A DNA stretch of 64,000 nucleotides, taken from contig NC_014221.1 in NCBI RefSeq assembly GCF_000092425.1, forward strand, positions 1,183,001 to 1,247,000, written 5' to 3'. Of the stretch, positions 50,310 to 58,485 are shown in pieces (the first letter of the stretch is position 1; every line of letters starts with the position of its first letter). The notes under the pieces are model-generated. The model did not search any database and was not told where the DNA came from. It saw only the letters and a list, made by a program, of their open reading frames with translations. The stretch comes from Truepera radiovictrix DSM 17093 (GTDB lineage Bacteria > Deinococcota > Deinococci > Deinococcales > Trueperaceae). The position numbers and the translations under genes were made by a program.

Positions 50310-51608
50310 CTAGGGGGCGTCCGGCGCTGAGCCGCTCGCTTGCTGCTCTTCCCCCTCGGCGAGGAGGAAGAGCATCGCAGCAGAGAGGTTCATCTGGCCT
50401 GCAGCGTAGTTGTTTTCGGAGGTGAGCTCTAACTCGTCGTAGGCGCGGCGCACGAGGGTCTCGAGGCGCCCCGTGGGGTCCCACTTGCCGATCGTAGCGT
50501 AAGGGAAGTTGACGAAGTGAAAGGCGACGCCCCTAGTGCTGCGGCTGCGGGTTGGCCGCAACCCCGCTTGGTATTGGCCGCCGCAGATGTCGCCTGCAAA
50601 CGATCGGTATCCGTCACGCACCACGAGCTCCGTCATCGAGGTCGCGACGCGCTGCATAAAGGCGTCGTCGAAGACGCTAAAGCCCTCCATGGCGAGGTCT
50701 TGAAACGCCTGAAAGGTCAGCTGAAGGTAGACGAACGGTTGACAGCTAAGGACATCCCCTCTAGCTTCGGGCAAAAACCGCTGGTTCCAGACGTAAGCGG
50801 GGCCGCCAGGGGTGGCGACTTCGCGCACCTGAAGGGGCACTTGCCGCGCCATCCGCTCGGCTTCGGCGTAATATGACGCGTCACCCGTTAGGCCGTACAT
50901 GTAATAGTGAAAGCGGATCCACTGCACGTAGGGGTGCATGAGGTCACGGCTCAAAAAGGGAAAGCCGCGCGGTACGTCGTTGCGCCTGCGCCACTTGGCC
51001 TCGAAGTCGTTCTGGAGGTAATCCGTCCAAAACGCCGCGCGCTCGGCGTAACGCGCGTCGAAGTCGGCGTTGGCCTTAAACGCGTAGGCTACGGCGGCGA
51101 CCATCGAGTGCGTGAGAATCTCGTCCATTTCGTGGTAATCATCGCCGATGAAGGCGGCGCTATCAGCGCCCGTAAGTGTCAAATAACGCCAGTTGCGAAA
51201 GCCGTCGGCGTTGTAGTCGCGCAGCTCGCCGGCGGCCAGCTGCATAAGGCGGTCGACTTCGTCGAGGATGGCGAGGTCGCCGGTGACCCGCAGTACCGTC
51301 AGAAGGCTCGTCACGTAGACATTGAAGTGCCTACCGAGCTGGAAGAGGTCGCCGCTCGAGGCGAGCGTCTCGGGGTTGTAGAACCTATCCGTCGTATTGA
51401 CGTACTCGATACCGTTCCAGAAGCGGCTGTGCCAGAGCCGCATCTCGCGTGGTAGATGTTCGGGGGAAAAGTTTGGGTCGCCGCGCAGCGAAAAGGTGGG
51501 GACGGGCTCGAGGGGAAGCGGTTCGAGCGTGACAGCTTGGGCTCCCACAGCAGGCAAGGTGCAGCTTGTCAGAAAGGTGGCGAGCAAGCAGCCGAGCAGA
51601 AACTTCAT
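50310..51608 (-). CDS. lipoprotein of unknown function, predicted alpha/alpha-toroid
   Basis: A 432-residue exported lipoprotein. MKFLLGCLLATFLTSC is a signal with a lipobox (LTSC). The rest alternates paired helices with aromatic, hydrophilic loops (VDRLMQLAAGELRDYNADGFRNWRYLTL, ILTHSMVAAVAYAFKA, FHYYMYGLTGDASYYAEAERMARQV). This is the look of (alpha/alpha)6 glycan lyases and unsaturated glucuronyl hydrolases, but I cannot assign a known family or identify catalytic residues. ATG 51608 sits 6 nt after a TAGGCT box. It is separated by 85 bp from the AI-2E gene and has its own promoter. Confidence 0.72.
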   Translation of the reverse strand: MKFLLGCLLATFLTSCTLPAVGAQAVTLEPLPLEPVPTFSLRGDPNFSPEHLPREMRLWHSRFWNGIEYVNTTDRFYNPETLASSGDLFQLGRHFNVYVTSLLTVLRVTGDLAILDEVDRLMQLAAGELRDYNADGFRNWRYLTLTGADSAAFIGDDYHEMDEILTHSMVAAVAYAFKANADFDARYAERAAFWTDYLQNDFEAKWRRRNDVPRGFPFLSRDLMHPYVQWIRFHYYMYGLTGDASYYAEAERMARQVPLQVREVATPGGPAYVWNQRFLPEARGDVLSCQPFVYLQLTFQAFQDLAMEGFSVFDDAFMQRVATSMTELVVRDGYRSFAGDICGGQYQAGLRPTRSRSTRGVAFHFVNFPYATIGKWDPTGRLETLVRRAYDELELTSENNYAAGQMNLSAAMLFLLAEGEEQQASGSAPDAP

Positions 51609-51614
51609 TGCTAC

Positions 51615-51620
51615 AGCCTA
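51615..51620 (-). promoter_or_regulatory. -10 box TAGGCT of a leaderless lipoprotein gene
   Basis: TAGGCT on the minus strand, 6 nt before ATG 51608. The leaderless arrangement also occurs for this exported protein. Confidence 0.55.
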
Positions 51621-51693
51621 ACCCTCTACCGTGATAGCCGTGTGACGGTCGGGTTGACTGGTAGTTGGCAGTGCGCTCGAGGGGTGTGGCCGA

Positions 51694-52866
51694 TTACTCA
51701 TCATAGCTCGAGACCGCAGCCCGCTCCTGCGTAAACGCGGCGACGGGGCTCGGGGTAGGTTCGACCGAGGGCTCGAGCGAGGAGGTGCGCCGCCGGTACC
51801 ACGCGCTGGTCTTGTAGTAGTCGCGGTAGAGCAGCTGTAAAAAGGCTGTGACCGGAATGGCTGTAATCACGCCCCAGAACCCGAAGAGCGCCCCACCAGC
51901 GGTGACGGCCGACAAGATGGCGACGGGGTGAACGTCGACGCCTTTGGAGAGCAGCATCGGCCCGAGGATGTTGCCGTCGATCTGTTCAATGGCGAACATC
52001 ACCAGCGCGGTGATCAAGGCGAGCTGCCAGGAGACCGTAAGCGCCACGAGGGCCTCGATCATGGTGGCGATGATAGGCCCGATATAGGGCACGGGGTTGA
52101 GCATGGCGTTGATCAACCCGAGCGCCAAAGGGTTCGGGACGCCGAGGAGCGACAAGACGGTCGCCGAGACGACGAACATGATACCGGCCTCGAGCACCTT
52201 GGCGCGCAGGTAGCCCCCTACGGCCGCGTCGAGCTTCATCCCGAGGTCGCGCGCAAGGGGTTGCCTACGTTCGGGGAAAAGTTCGTAGAGGCTCTGCCGG
52301 ATGGTGGGAAACCCGGCCATGGTAAAGGCGATAAAGACGAACAGGATAAAGAGGTTGAAAAACCCCGTGACGAGCCCCTGGGTTCCCTGGATAATCTGGC
52401 GCACGAGGGTGCGCGCGTTCAGTTCGAGCCAGTTCAGGACGTTTTGCCGCAGGTCGCTCCAGAACACGAGCAGCTCCTGCTGGTTGTCGGCTAAAAGGTT
52501 GAGGTTTTGTAGCCATTCGGGCGGGTCTTCGGACTGCAGCCAGCTGGGGAGTTGGGTGAGCGAACGGCCCAGGGCGGCTGGCAGCTGCGCTAAGTCGACG
52601 AGAATGCTGCTAAGGAGCAACAACGCGACGATGACAAAGAGCACGAGCGCCGTCATGATGAGCGAGACGCCTACGGCGCGCGGCACGCGGCGGCGTTCGA
52701 GCCGCACCAGAAGCGGGTTGACCAGGTAGGCCACGAGCAGCGCGATCAAAAAGCTGCGCCACGCGAGCCGCGTCAAGTTGAGCACGTAAAGGGCGAGCGC
52801 GACGCCGGCGACGATGATGAGGGCGCGCAAATATACGTTGTCCCAGATGAGCCTTAAGCTCTTCAC
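51694..52866 (-). CDS. AI-2E family transporter (YdiK/PerM-like permease)
   Basis: A 390-residue integral membrane protein with about eight helices. The AI-2E signature is visible: LPSWLQSEDPPEWLQNLN periplasmic loop, GFFNLFILFVFIAFTMAG, YLRAKVLEAGIMFVVSATVLSLLGVPNPLALGLINAMLNPVPYIGPIIA, and QIDGNILGPMLLSKGVDVHPVAIL near the end. Members export various solutes; some (TqsA) are linked to autoinducer-2, others to sodium/proton exchange. AAGGAG lies before GTG 52866. It is a single gene with an A/T-rich upstream region carrying tandem repeats. Confidence 0.93.
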   Translation of the reverse strand: MKSLRLIWDNVYLRALIIVAGVALALYVLNLTRLAWRSFLIALLVAYLVNPLLVRLERRRVPRAVGVSLIMTALVLFVIVALLLLSSILVDLAQLPAALGRSLTQLPSWLQSEDPPEWLQNLNLLADNQQELLVFWSDLRQNVLNWLELNARTLVRQIIQGTQGLVTGFFNLFILFVFIAFTMAGFPTIRQSLYELFPERRQPLARDLGMKLDAAVGGYLRAKVLEAGIMFVVSATVLSLLGVPNPLALGLINAMLNPVPYIGPIIATMIEALVALTVSWQLALITALVMFAIEQIDGNILGPMLLSKGVDVHPVAILSAVTAGGALFGFWGVITAIPVTAFLQLLYRDYYKTSAWYRRRTSSLEPSVEPTPSPVAAFTQERAAVSSYDE

Positions 52867-53314
52867 GAGGTCTCCTTATCGCGAGCGGCCCATACGCTTA
52901 AACCCGCACCCGTGAGGCGCTCGGAGCGAGGGCCATGCAGCTAGACGCCTCCTCGAGCGTTCCCGTGGGGCCGCTAGCACCGCCCGCGGCGCTATACCGG
53001 TGACCAGGAGCATCCTTGGGTCGTGCGCGCTCACAGCGCTTCGTCCACCGAGCGTGCTCGCCAGGTGTTGTGACACCTAAAGGTACTGCTAAAGGCGTTG
53101 CAAACGACATAACAGAAACGACATAACAGGTGGTGTGCAAAATGCATGTGTTAACGTGTGCCAACGTGGGCGTTTATATAGATGTGGTCGACGAGAGAGC
53201 GCACATAGCGACGTCAAGGGTGCCACTGGTACGCCCTCTATTTTACACACGCTTTGGCGAGGGGGCGTCAACCGTGCGCTAGCGAGGGGGTTGCCCCGCG
53301 ACGCTCATCTTGCG
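52867..53314. other. low-GC intergenic region upstream of the AI-2E gene
   Basis: About 450 bases, clearly richer in A+T than its surroundings around 53060-53260. It holds a perfect tandem 14-bp repeat, TATATA-like stretches on the minus strand (near 53165-53175) and several TTGAC-like hexamers. Short minus-strand frames here are Cys/His/Thr-rich and unconvincing. Confidence 0.4.
53102..53129. repeat. perfect 14-bp tandem direct repeat
   Basis: AAACGACATAACAG occurs twice head to tail. It is A/T-rich against the local background and sits about 240 bp upstream of the AI-2E start. It could be a double operator site or a mutational slip. Confidence 0.7.
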
Positions 53315-54409
53315 CTAGGGCCCGGTGCGCGCGAGCAAGAAGAGAAAGTACGGTGCGCCGATGGCTGCAACGACGATCCCTACGGGGAGCTCGACGGGTG
53401 CAAAGAGGTTGCGCGCCAAGGTGTCGGCGATGACCAAGAGCAGGGCCCCCGAGAGCGCCGCAGCGGGTAGCATCACGCGGTGATTGGGGCCCACGAGCCG
53501 CCGCGCTAGGTGCGGTGCCACGAGGCCGACGAAGCCGATCCCCCCCGATACGGCCACAGCCGACCCGGCGAGCGCGACGGCGATGCCGACGAGGAGGAGC
53601 CGCTGCCGCTCCACGCCGGCGCCTAGGCCGGTAGCGACGTTTTCCCCCAAGTTGAGCACGTTGAGGGTGCGGGCCTTGGCGAACGCGAGCGGCGCGAGGA
53701 GGGCCGTCCAGGGCAGGAGGGCCACGACGTAGCGCCACGAGGTGCCGGCGATGGTGCCCTCCAACCACGCCACCGCGTAGCTGTAGAGCTGCTGGTCGAG
53801 GCGCAGCGACAGGACCAGCATGGCGGCTCCCAGGCCGGCGTTGACGGCGATACCGACCAAAAGCAAACGACCTGGGGTGACGGTGCCACCTTTGTAGGCA
53901 AAAGCGTAGATGAGCACTGCCGCCCCCGCCGCTCCCACGAAAGCGGCAGCGGGCAGCGCAAAGGCCGGTGCGGTGCCCGCTGCCGTGAAGTAGAGAAGGG
54001 CGACGACCGCCACCCCTGCGCCCGCGTTGATCCCTAGGATGCCGGGGTCGGCGAGCCCGTTTTGCGCCACCCCTTGTAAGATGCTCCCCGAGAGCGCCAA
54101 GGACACCCCGACGAGCAGGGCGAGGACGATCCGAGGCAGCCTGAACTGGTACAGCACGAGCTCCTGCTGGTCGGTGCCCTGGCCCAAAAAGGTCTGGAGA
54201 ACCTCCAGCGGACCGATGCGGATAAAGCCCAGGTTGAGGCTCAACAGGCACGCTGCGACGACGAGCCCCCCCAATACGAGGAGCGTGAGCGCCGGTCTAC
54301 TAGGTCCACGCGAGCCGCGCCCGTACCCCCACAACCGACCGCGCGCGCTGCGGTCGCGGGGCTCGGGGTGGTGCGGGTGACGAACCTCGCGCACGGGGTC
54401 GCCCATCAC
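53315..54409 (-). CDS. iron-siderophore ABC transporter permease (FecCD family), second subunit
   Basis: A 364-residue permease with about ten helices. Seen: LVLYQFRLPRIVLALLVGVSLALSGSILQGVAQNGLADPGILGINAGAG (the FecCD N-terminal signature), LNLGENVATGLGAGVER before the ATPase-contact segment, and GFVGLVAPHLARRLVGPNHRVMLPAAALSGALLLVIADTLAR near the end. It forms the channel with the permease encoded upstream and overlaps its stop (GTG 54409 or ATG 54406). It is the last gene of the long iron operon; no ATPase follows it. Confidence 0.93.
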   Translation of the reverse strand: MMGDPVREVRHPHHPEPRDRSARGRLWGYGRGSRGPSRPALTLLVLGGLVVAACLLSLNLGFIRIGPLEVLQTFLGQGTDQQELVLYQFRLPRIVLALLVGVSLALSGSILQGVAQNGLADPGILGINAGAGVAVVALLYFTAAGTAPAFALPAAAFVGAAGAAVLIYAFAYKGGTVTPGRLLLVGIAVNAGLGAAMLVLSLRLDQQLYSYAVAWLEGTIAGTSWRYVVALLPWTALLAPLAFAKARTLNVLNLGENVATGLGAGVERQRLLLVGIAVALAGSAVAVSGGIGFVGLVAPHLARRLVGPNHRVMLPAAALSGALLLVIADTLARNLFAPVELPVGIVVAAIGAPYFLFLLARTGP

Positions 54410-55440
54410 ATCCCCCGCTTGTCGCGCCGCGCGAGGTAGAGAAAGAAGGGGACGCCGACGAGCGCGGTCAGGAGCCCGACGGGGGTCTCGAAAGGGGGGT
54501 TGACCATGCGGGCGCCTAGGTCGGCTAGAACCAGCAGAAGCGCCCCCAAGAGCGCCGACGAGGGGAGGATGAGGCGGTAGTCGAGCCCGACGAGCGCGCG
54601 CGCGACGTGCGGCACGACGAGTCCCACGAAACCGACGCCTCCGGCGACTGCGACCGACGCGCCCGCGAGGAGCAACACCACCACGGTGCAGAGCGCCCTG
54701 ACGAGCCCCGTTCGGAGCCCGAGCCCTTTGGCTACGTCCTCACCGAGGCTGAGCAGGGTGACGCTGCGGGAGAGCGCGAGGCCGCCGACCATCGCGGCGC
54801 CAAACCAGGGCAGCATCAGCCGCACCTGCTCCCAGCGCGTCCCCTGCAGCCCTCCAGCGGTGTAAAAGAGGACGTCTTGCGCCAGGTTAAAGGTGATGAT
54901 GAGCCCCGAGGTGAGCGAGGCTAAAAGCGCTGCGACCGCCGCTCCGGCGAGCGCCAGCTTGACCGGGGTGAGGCCACCTCTGGCGAGCGAGCCGACGCCG
55001 TACACGAGCGCGGCTCCAAACCCTGCCCCGCAAAACGAGATGAGGATGAGCTCCGTGTAGCCCGTTCCCGGCCGCAGCACGAAGGTGAGTACCAGAAACA
55101 AGCTGGCGCCGGCGTTGAGCCCTAGGATCGAGGGGTCGGCGAGCGGGTTGCGGGTCATCCCCTGCATGATGGCCCCGGCCACGGCGAACGACGCACCGAC
55201 CATCGCGCCGCTAAGGACGCGCGGCAAGCGCACCTCTTGGATGATCTGGTGCGCGGTGAGCTCCGGGTTGGGCGTAAAGACGGCCGCCCAGACGGTTTTG
55301 AGGTCGATGGTCGCGGCGCCCACCGACACGGACCAGACGAGCCCGGCAGCGAGCGCCGCGAGGCAGCCCAGCATCAAGAGGGTCGCGGCGAGCGGGCGGG
55401 AGCGAACGTCGGGGGAGGCGGGCTCGAGGCTGCGGTTCAT
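54406..55440 (-). CDS. iron-siderophore ABC transporter permease (FecCD family), first subunit
   Basis: A 344-residue FecCD permease. EVRLPRVLSGAMVGASFAVAGAIMQGMTRNPLADPSILGLNAGASL, LSLGEDVAKGLGLRTGLVRAL and GFVGLVVPHVARALVGLDYRLILPSSALLGALLLVLADLGAR give the family's N-terminal, coupling and C-terminal motifs. It starts six bases after the binding-protein gene, with which it is co-translated, and overlaps the next permease. The two permeases plus the FecB-like receptor make one iron-chelate importer, but its ATPase would have to be the HmuV-type protein of this operon or another elsewhere. Confidence 0.93.
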   Translation of the reverse strand: MNRSLEPASPDVRSRPLAATLLMLGCLAALAAGLVWSVSVGAATIDLKTVWAAVFTPNPELTAHQIIQEVRLPRVLSGAMVGASFAVAGAIMQGMTRNPLADPSILGLNAGASLFLVLTFVLRPGTGYTELILISFCGAGFGAALVYGVGSLARGGLTPVKLALAGAAVAALLASLTSGLIITFNLAQDVLFYTAGGLQGTRWEQVRLMLPWFGAAMVGGLALSRSVTLLSLGEDVAKGLGLRTGLVRALCTVVVLLLAGASVAVAGGVGFVGLVVPHVARALVGLDYRLILPSSALLGALLLVLADLGARMVNPPFETPVGLLTALVGVPFFLYLARRDKRGM

Positions 55441-55446
55441 GGAAGG

Positions 55447-56394
55447 TTACTCACCCCTTGGCGCCCCGCTCGCGCGGGTGTAGTGCTCTAGGTAGATCTC
55501 GAGGTCATCTAGGATGCGTTCCGCCGCGCCGACGCCGACGCCCAGCATCCAGATGTCTTCGGCGACCTCGTAGACGCGCCCCCGTCGCACCGCCTCGAGG
55601 CCCGCCCAGAGCGGCCCGCTGGTAACGCGCGGGTAAGCGGTCTCCGCTTTGGGACCGTACACGCTGACAAAGAGGACGTCGCCGCCGATCTCGGGCACGC
55701 CCTCCTCGGTGATGCTCGCCGCAAAGCCGTCGACGTCACCCGACGGCGGCCGCGGCAGTCCGGCGTCCGCCAACACGCTACCGCTAAAGGACGCTCTTTG
55801 ATAGACGCGGATTTCGCGGGGTAAAAAGCGCACGACAGAGATCGTGGGTGCTCTGTCGCCGAGCCGCTCCCGAAAGGCCGCCGCGCGCGCTTCGTAAGCC
55901 TCCAAGAGCGCCTGCGCTTCGGCCGCGCGGCCGAGCGCTTCGCCGTGCAGCCGCAAGTTCTCCTTCCAGGGGGCGCCGACGGTTTCGGTGAAGACCGTCG
56001 GGGCGACTTGTGACAGCTGCGCGTAGAGCGCCTCGTGCCGCAGCTTGCTGCCCAAGATGAGGTCGGGTGCAAGGGCGGCGATGGCCTCCAAGTTGGGCCG
56101 ATCCCCCAGACCGAGGTAGGTCGTGCCCCCAAGCGCGTCCGCTAAGTAGTCCGGCCAAGGGTCATCGGCGCCGAGCCACGACCCCGCACCGACGGGCGCT
56201 AGCCCGAGCATCACGGCGCTGTCCAGTTCGCCGGTCTCGAGCGCGACAACGCGCGTCACGGTCTCCGGCACGCAGGTGTTACCCATGGCGTGCGTGACGA
56301 GCCGGCCGCTACACGCCTGAGCCAGGGCCGCGTTGTGGACAACGCTGAGGACAAGCAGGAGCCCTAGGGCGAGGGTACGTTTGGGGTCTCTCAT
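55447..56394 (-). CDS. iron-siderophore ABC transporter substrate-binding protein (FecB-like)
   Basis: A 315-residue periplasmic receptor. The signal ends at AALAQ. The TroA/FecB helical-backbone fold shows RVVALETGELDSAVMLGLAPVG, PNLEAIAALAPDLILGSK, LYAQLSQVAPTVF (shared with the other receptors here), and a C-terminal LDDLEIYLEHY. FecB-type proteins bind ferric citrate or catecholate/hydroxamate chelates; the ligand is unknown. It lies 26 bp after the small 118-residue gene and 6 bp before its permease. It is one of four binding proteins in this operon. Confidence 0.92.
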   Translation of the reverse strand: MRDPKRTLALGLLLVLSVVHNAALAQACSGRLVTHAMGNTCVPETVTRVVALETGELDSAVMLGLAPVGAGSWLGADDPWPDYLADALGGTTYLGLGDRPNLEAIAALAPDLILGSKLRHEALYAQLSQVAPTVFTETVGAPWKENLRLHGEALGRAAEAQALLEAYEARAAAFRERLGDRAPTISVVRFLPREIRVYQRASFSGSVLADAGLPRPPSGDVDGFAASITEEGVPEIGGDVLFVSVYGPKAETAYPRVTSGPLWAGLEAVRRGRVYEVAEDIWMLGVGVGAAERILDDLEIYLEHYTRASGAPRGE

Positions 56395-56419
56395 CGCGTC
56401 GTGCTTCCTCCCGTTCCCG

Positions 56420-56776
56420 CTAGTTCAGCTGGCGACAACCCGGCTGCGCGGCGCTTAGCGGTGGGGCTGCCGTGCGGCTGTGAAGGCGCTCCTGAGACCG
56501 CGCCAGCATCTCGCGAAAGGCTTCGAAGTCGGGCGGCGACAAGCGCAACCCCACCGAGAGGAGCCAGACGTGCACCGCGCCCGCTGCGGTGCTCACCTGT
56601 AGGTCTCCCGGACTGCCTTTGGGGGGCGCCTGGAGCGCGCGCACGACACCGCTGAGGTCCCCTTGGTGGAGCCGGATGGTGGCGTTGTCCCAGACCAGGT
56701 GCAGCGCGCCGCAGGTGCAGAGGGCGAGAAAGCGGGTGTCGCCGACTTTGGCGAGGAGGGCGAGGGGGCCGCACAT
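56420..56776 (-). CDS. small unknown protein of the haem/iron operon
   Basis: A 118-residue protein I do not recognise. It starts CGPLALLAKVGDTRFLALCTCGALHLVWDNATIRL, with two CxC/C elements that could bind metal or haem, then LHQGDLSGVVRALQ and a helical C terminus (DFEAFREMLARSQERL). ATG 56776 lies four bases after the HugZ-like gene stops, so the two are coupled. The longer frame to 57028 runs inside that gene and was rejected. Similar small CxC proteins beside iron uptake genes exist in other bacteria, but I know of no function. Confidence 0.65.
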   Translation of the reverse strand: MCGPLALLAKVGDTRFLALCTCGALHLVWDNATIRLHQGDLSGVVRALQAPPKGSPGDLQVSTAAGAVHVWLLSVGLRLSPPDFEAFREMLARSQERLHSRTAAPPLSAAQPGCRQLN

Positions 56777-56780
56777 GGCG

Positions 56781-57569
56781 TTAGGCGCCGAGCGCGGCGC
56801 GCGCGGCGGCCGCGAGACGCACCATCTCGTCGCGCACCCCTCGGGGGTCGTTGACGGGCCGCTCGAACGCCAAGCGGACGGTCTTGACGCGCTCCTCCTC
56901 GTCCGCGCCCCCTCGCACCTCGAGGTCAAAGCCGTAGCGGTCGAGGCCGAGCATGGTGGCCCTAGCAGCCCAGGAGACGCCCACCAAGGCGCGGGCGTAG
57001 GCCACGAGGTTGTGCGCGTGATCCCCATTCATGTGCGCCAAGATGGCGGGGGCGGCGCGCCGCAAAGGATCGGGTTCGGCCCGCCGGTACGCCTCCGCGT
57101 CGACCCACCCCATGCGCCCGAAGCCGCCGATGTAGAAGGCGCGCTGCGGGCGCAGGCGGTAGCGGTGAAAGTCGGCGAAGCCGCTATAGGCCGCGGCGCT
57201 CGGGTGCAGCTCTAGGTAGGCCGGTAACAGCGCTGGGTCGGGTTCAGGCTCGAGCACCCCGATGAGGCTGAGGCGCGCTTGCGCCAGCACGCGCTCGCTC
57301 TCTAGGTCGGTGGCGACGAGCAGGGAGGCTTTGGGGTCTCTTTTAAGGTTTTTGGTGTGTTCGGCGAGGTCGCTGAGCAAAAAGAGCGCGTCGCCCCCCT
57401 CGAGCGGTAGGAGTTCGACCACGGAGGTGTAGGGGTAGCCGCGCGCGTCGGAGGTGGCGAGCACCCCGTGGCGGCTCCCGGCGAGCAGCGTGCGCGCGGC
57501 CTCGGCGTAGGAGGGGCGTTTGGGGTCGGGGCGGGGGGGACCTTTGGCGTGAGGTTGGGGGTCGAGCAT
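56781..57569 (-). CDS. HugZ-type haem-degrading protein (split-barrel plus DUF2470)
   Basis: A 262-residue protein. The N-terminal flavin-reductase/pyridoxamine-oxidase-like split barrel (residues about 20-165) starts YAEAARTLLAGSRHGVLATSDARGYPYTSVVELLPL. The C-terminal DUF2470 domain has AILAHMNGDHAHNLVAYARAL, where the haem-ligand His of HugZ would lie, and LDRYGFDLEV. HugZ proteins cleave haem to free iron in the cytoplasm. AAAGGAG precedes ATG 57569, 19 bp after hmuV stops. Its place directly after the haem permease genes supports the role strongly. Confidence 0.9.
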   Translation of the reverse strand: MLDPQPHAKGPPRPDPKRPSYAEAARTLLAGSRHGVLATSDARGYPYTSVVELLPLEGGDALFLLSDLAEHTKNLKRDPKASLLVATDLESERVLAQARLSLIGVLEPEPDPALLPAYLELHPSAAAYSGFADFHRYRLRPQRAFYIGGFGRMGWVDAEAYRRAEPDPLRRAAPAILAHMNGDHAHNLVAYARALVGVSWAARATMLGLDRYGFDLEVRGGADEEERVKTVRLAFERPVNDPRGVRDEMVRLAAAARAALGA

Positions 57570-57588
57570 CGCGTCTCCTTTCGCTTGG

Positions 57589-58485
57589 CTACACTTCGGG
57601 GGTGATCCGGTCAGCTCTGGGTAGGGGGGCTACGGACGCGCTTCCGTCAGCTCCAGCTGCTGAGACGATGAGCGGGCAGTCCAGACAGGGGTGCGCCACG
57701 ACGCGCACGGGCGTCTCGAAGGTGGCGTGCAGGGTCGCCTCGGTGAGCACCTCTGCGGGCGCGCCCCAGGCGACGACCGCCCCGCCCCGCAGGAGGAGCA
57801 CGCGGGTCGCGTACTGCGCCGCGAGGTTGAGGTCGTGCAGCACCGCCAGCACCCCGGCGCCCTGCGCCGCGAAGCGCCGAGCGATCCCCAACGCAGCGTG
57901 CTGGTGGGCGAGGTCTAGGTTGTTGGTGGGTTCGTCGAGCAGCAGGTAGCGCGGCCCCTTGTTCTCCCAGATCTGCACGAGCGCGCGCGCGAGCTGCACG
58001 CGCGCCTTTTCGCCGCCCGAGAGGCTCGGGTAGCGGCGCTCGCTGAGGTGAGCGGTGTGGGTCTCGCGCATCGCCTCGAGGGTGAGGGCGTGGTCGGCGG
58101 GACCCTCGCTCCCGCGTACGTGCGGGTGGCGACCCATGAGGGCGACCTCGAAGGCGGTAAAAGGAAAACGAAGGAGCGCTTCCTGCGGCAGCACGGCGCG
58201 GCGCTTCGCCTGCTCGAGCCGCGGCACCCGCCGCAGCGGTGCGCCGTCTAACGTGACCTCGCCGGCACTCGGGGGGAGGTCGCCGCAGAGCACCTTGAGG
58301 AGCGTCGACTTACCCGCCCCGTTGGGGCCGACGACGGCCAAAAGCTCGCCGGGGTGCACCGCCACGCTCACGCCCCGTAGGAGCGTGGCGTCGCCTACGC
58401 GCACCGAGACCTCGCGCGCGGCGAGGCCCGACCCGGACGATGCGGGGGTGCGGGGTGGTGCAGGCAGGGGGCGCGTTACGCTCAC
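57589..58485 (-). CDS. hmuV: haem ABC transporter ATP-binding protein, HmuV-like
   Basis: A 298-residue ATPase with Walker A GPNGAGKSTLLKVL near residue 55, Q-loop LPQEALLRFPFTAFEVALMGRHPH, the signature YPSLSGGEKARVQLARALVQ, Walker B RYLLLDEPTNNLDLAHQ, and the switch His in AVLHDLNLAAQYATR. The C-terminal end CLDCPLIV and an acidic tail are typical of HmuV. GTG 58485 overlaps the permease stop (GTGA). The in-frame extension to 59148 is not coding. It is the only ATPase in the operon and may serve more than one permease. Confidence 0.92.
   Translation of the reverse strand: MSVTRPLPAPPRTPASSGSGLAAREVSVRVGDATLLRGVSVAVHPGELLAVVGPNGAGKSTLLKVLCGDLPPSAGEVTLDGAPLRRVPRLEQAKRRAVLPQEALLRFPFTAFEVALMGRHPHVRGSEGPADHALTLEAMRETHTAHLSERRYPSLSGGEKARVQLARALVQIWENKGPRYLLLDEPTNNLDLAHQHAALGIARRFAAQGAGVLAVLHDLNLAAQYATRVLLLRGGAVVAWGAPAEVLTEATLHATFETPVRVVAHPCLDCPLIVSAAGADGSASVAPLPRADRITPEV

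Noticed and set aside
53089-53271. short minus-strand frames in the A/T-rich gap before the AI-2E gene
   Set aside because: Cys/His/Pro-rich, no consistent start, cross the 14-bp tandem repeat, and resemble nothing known.
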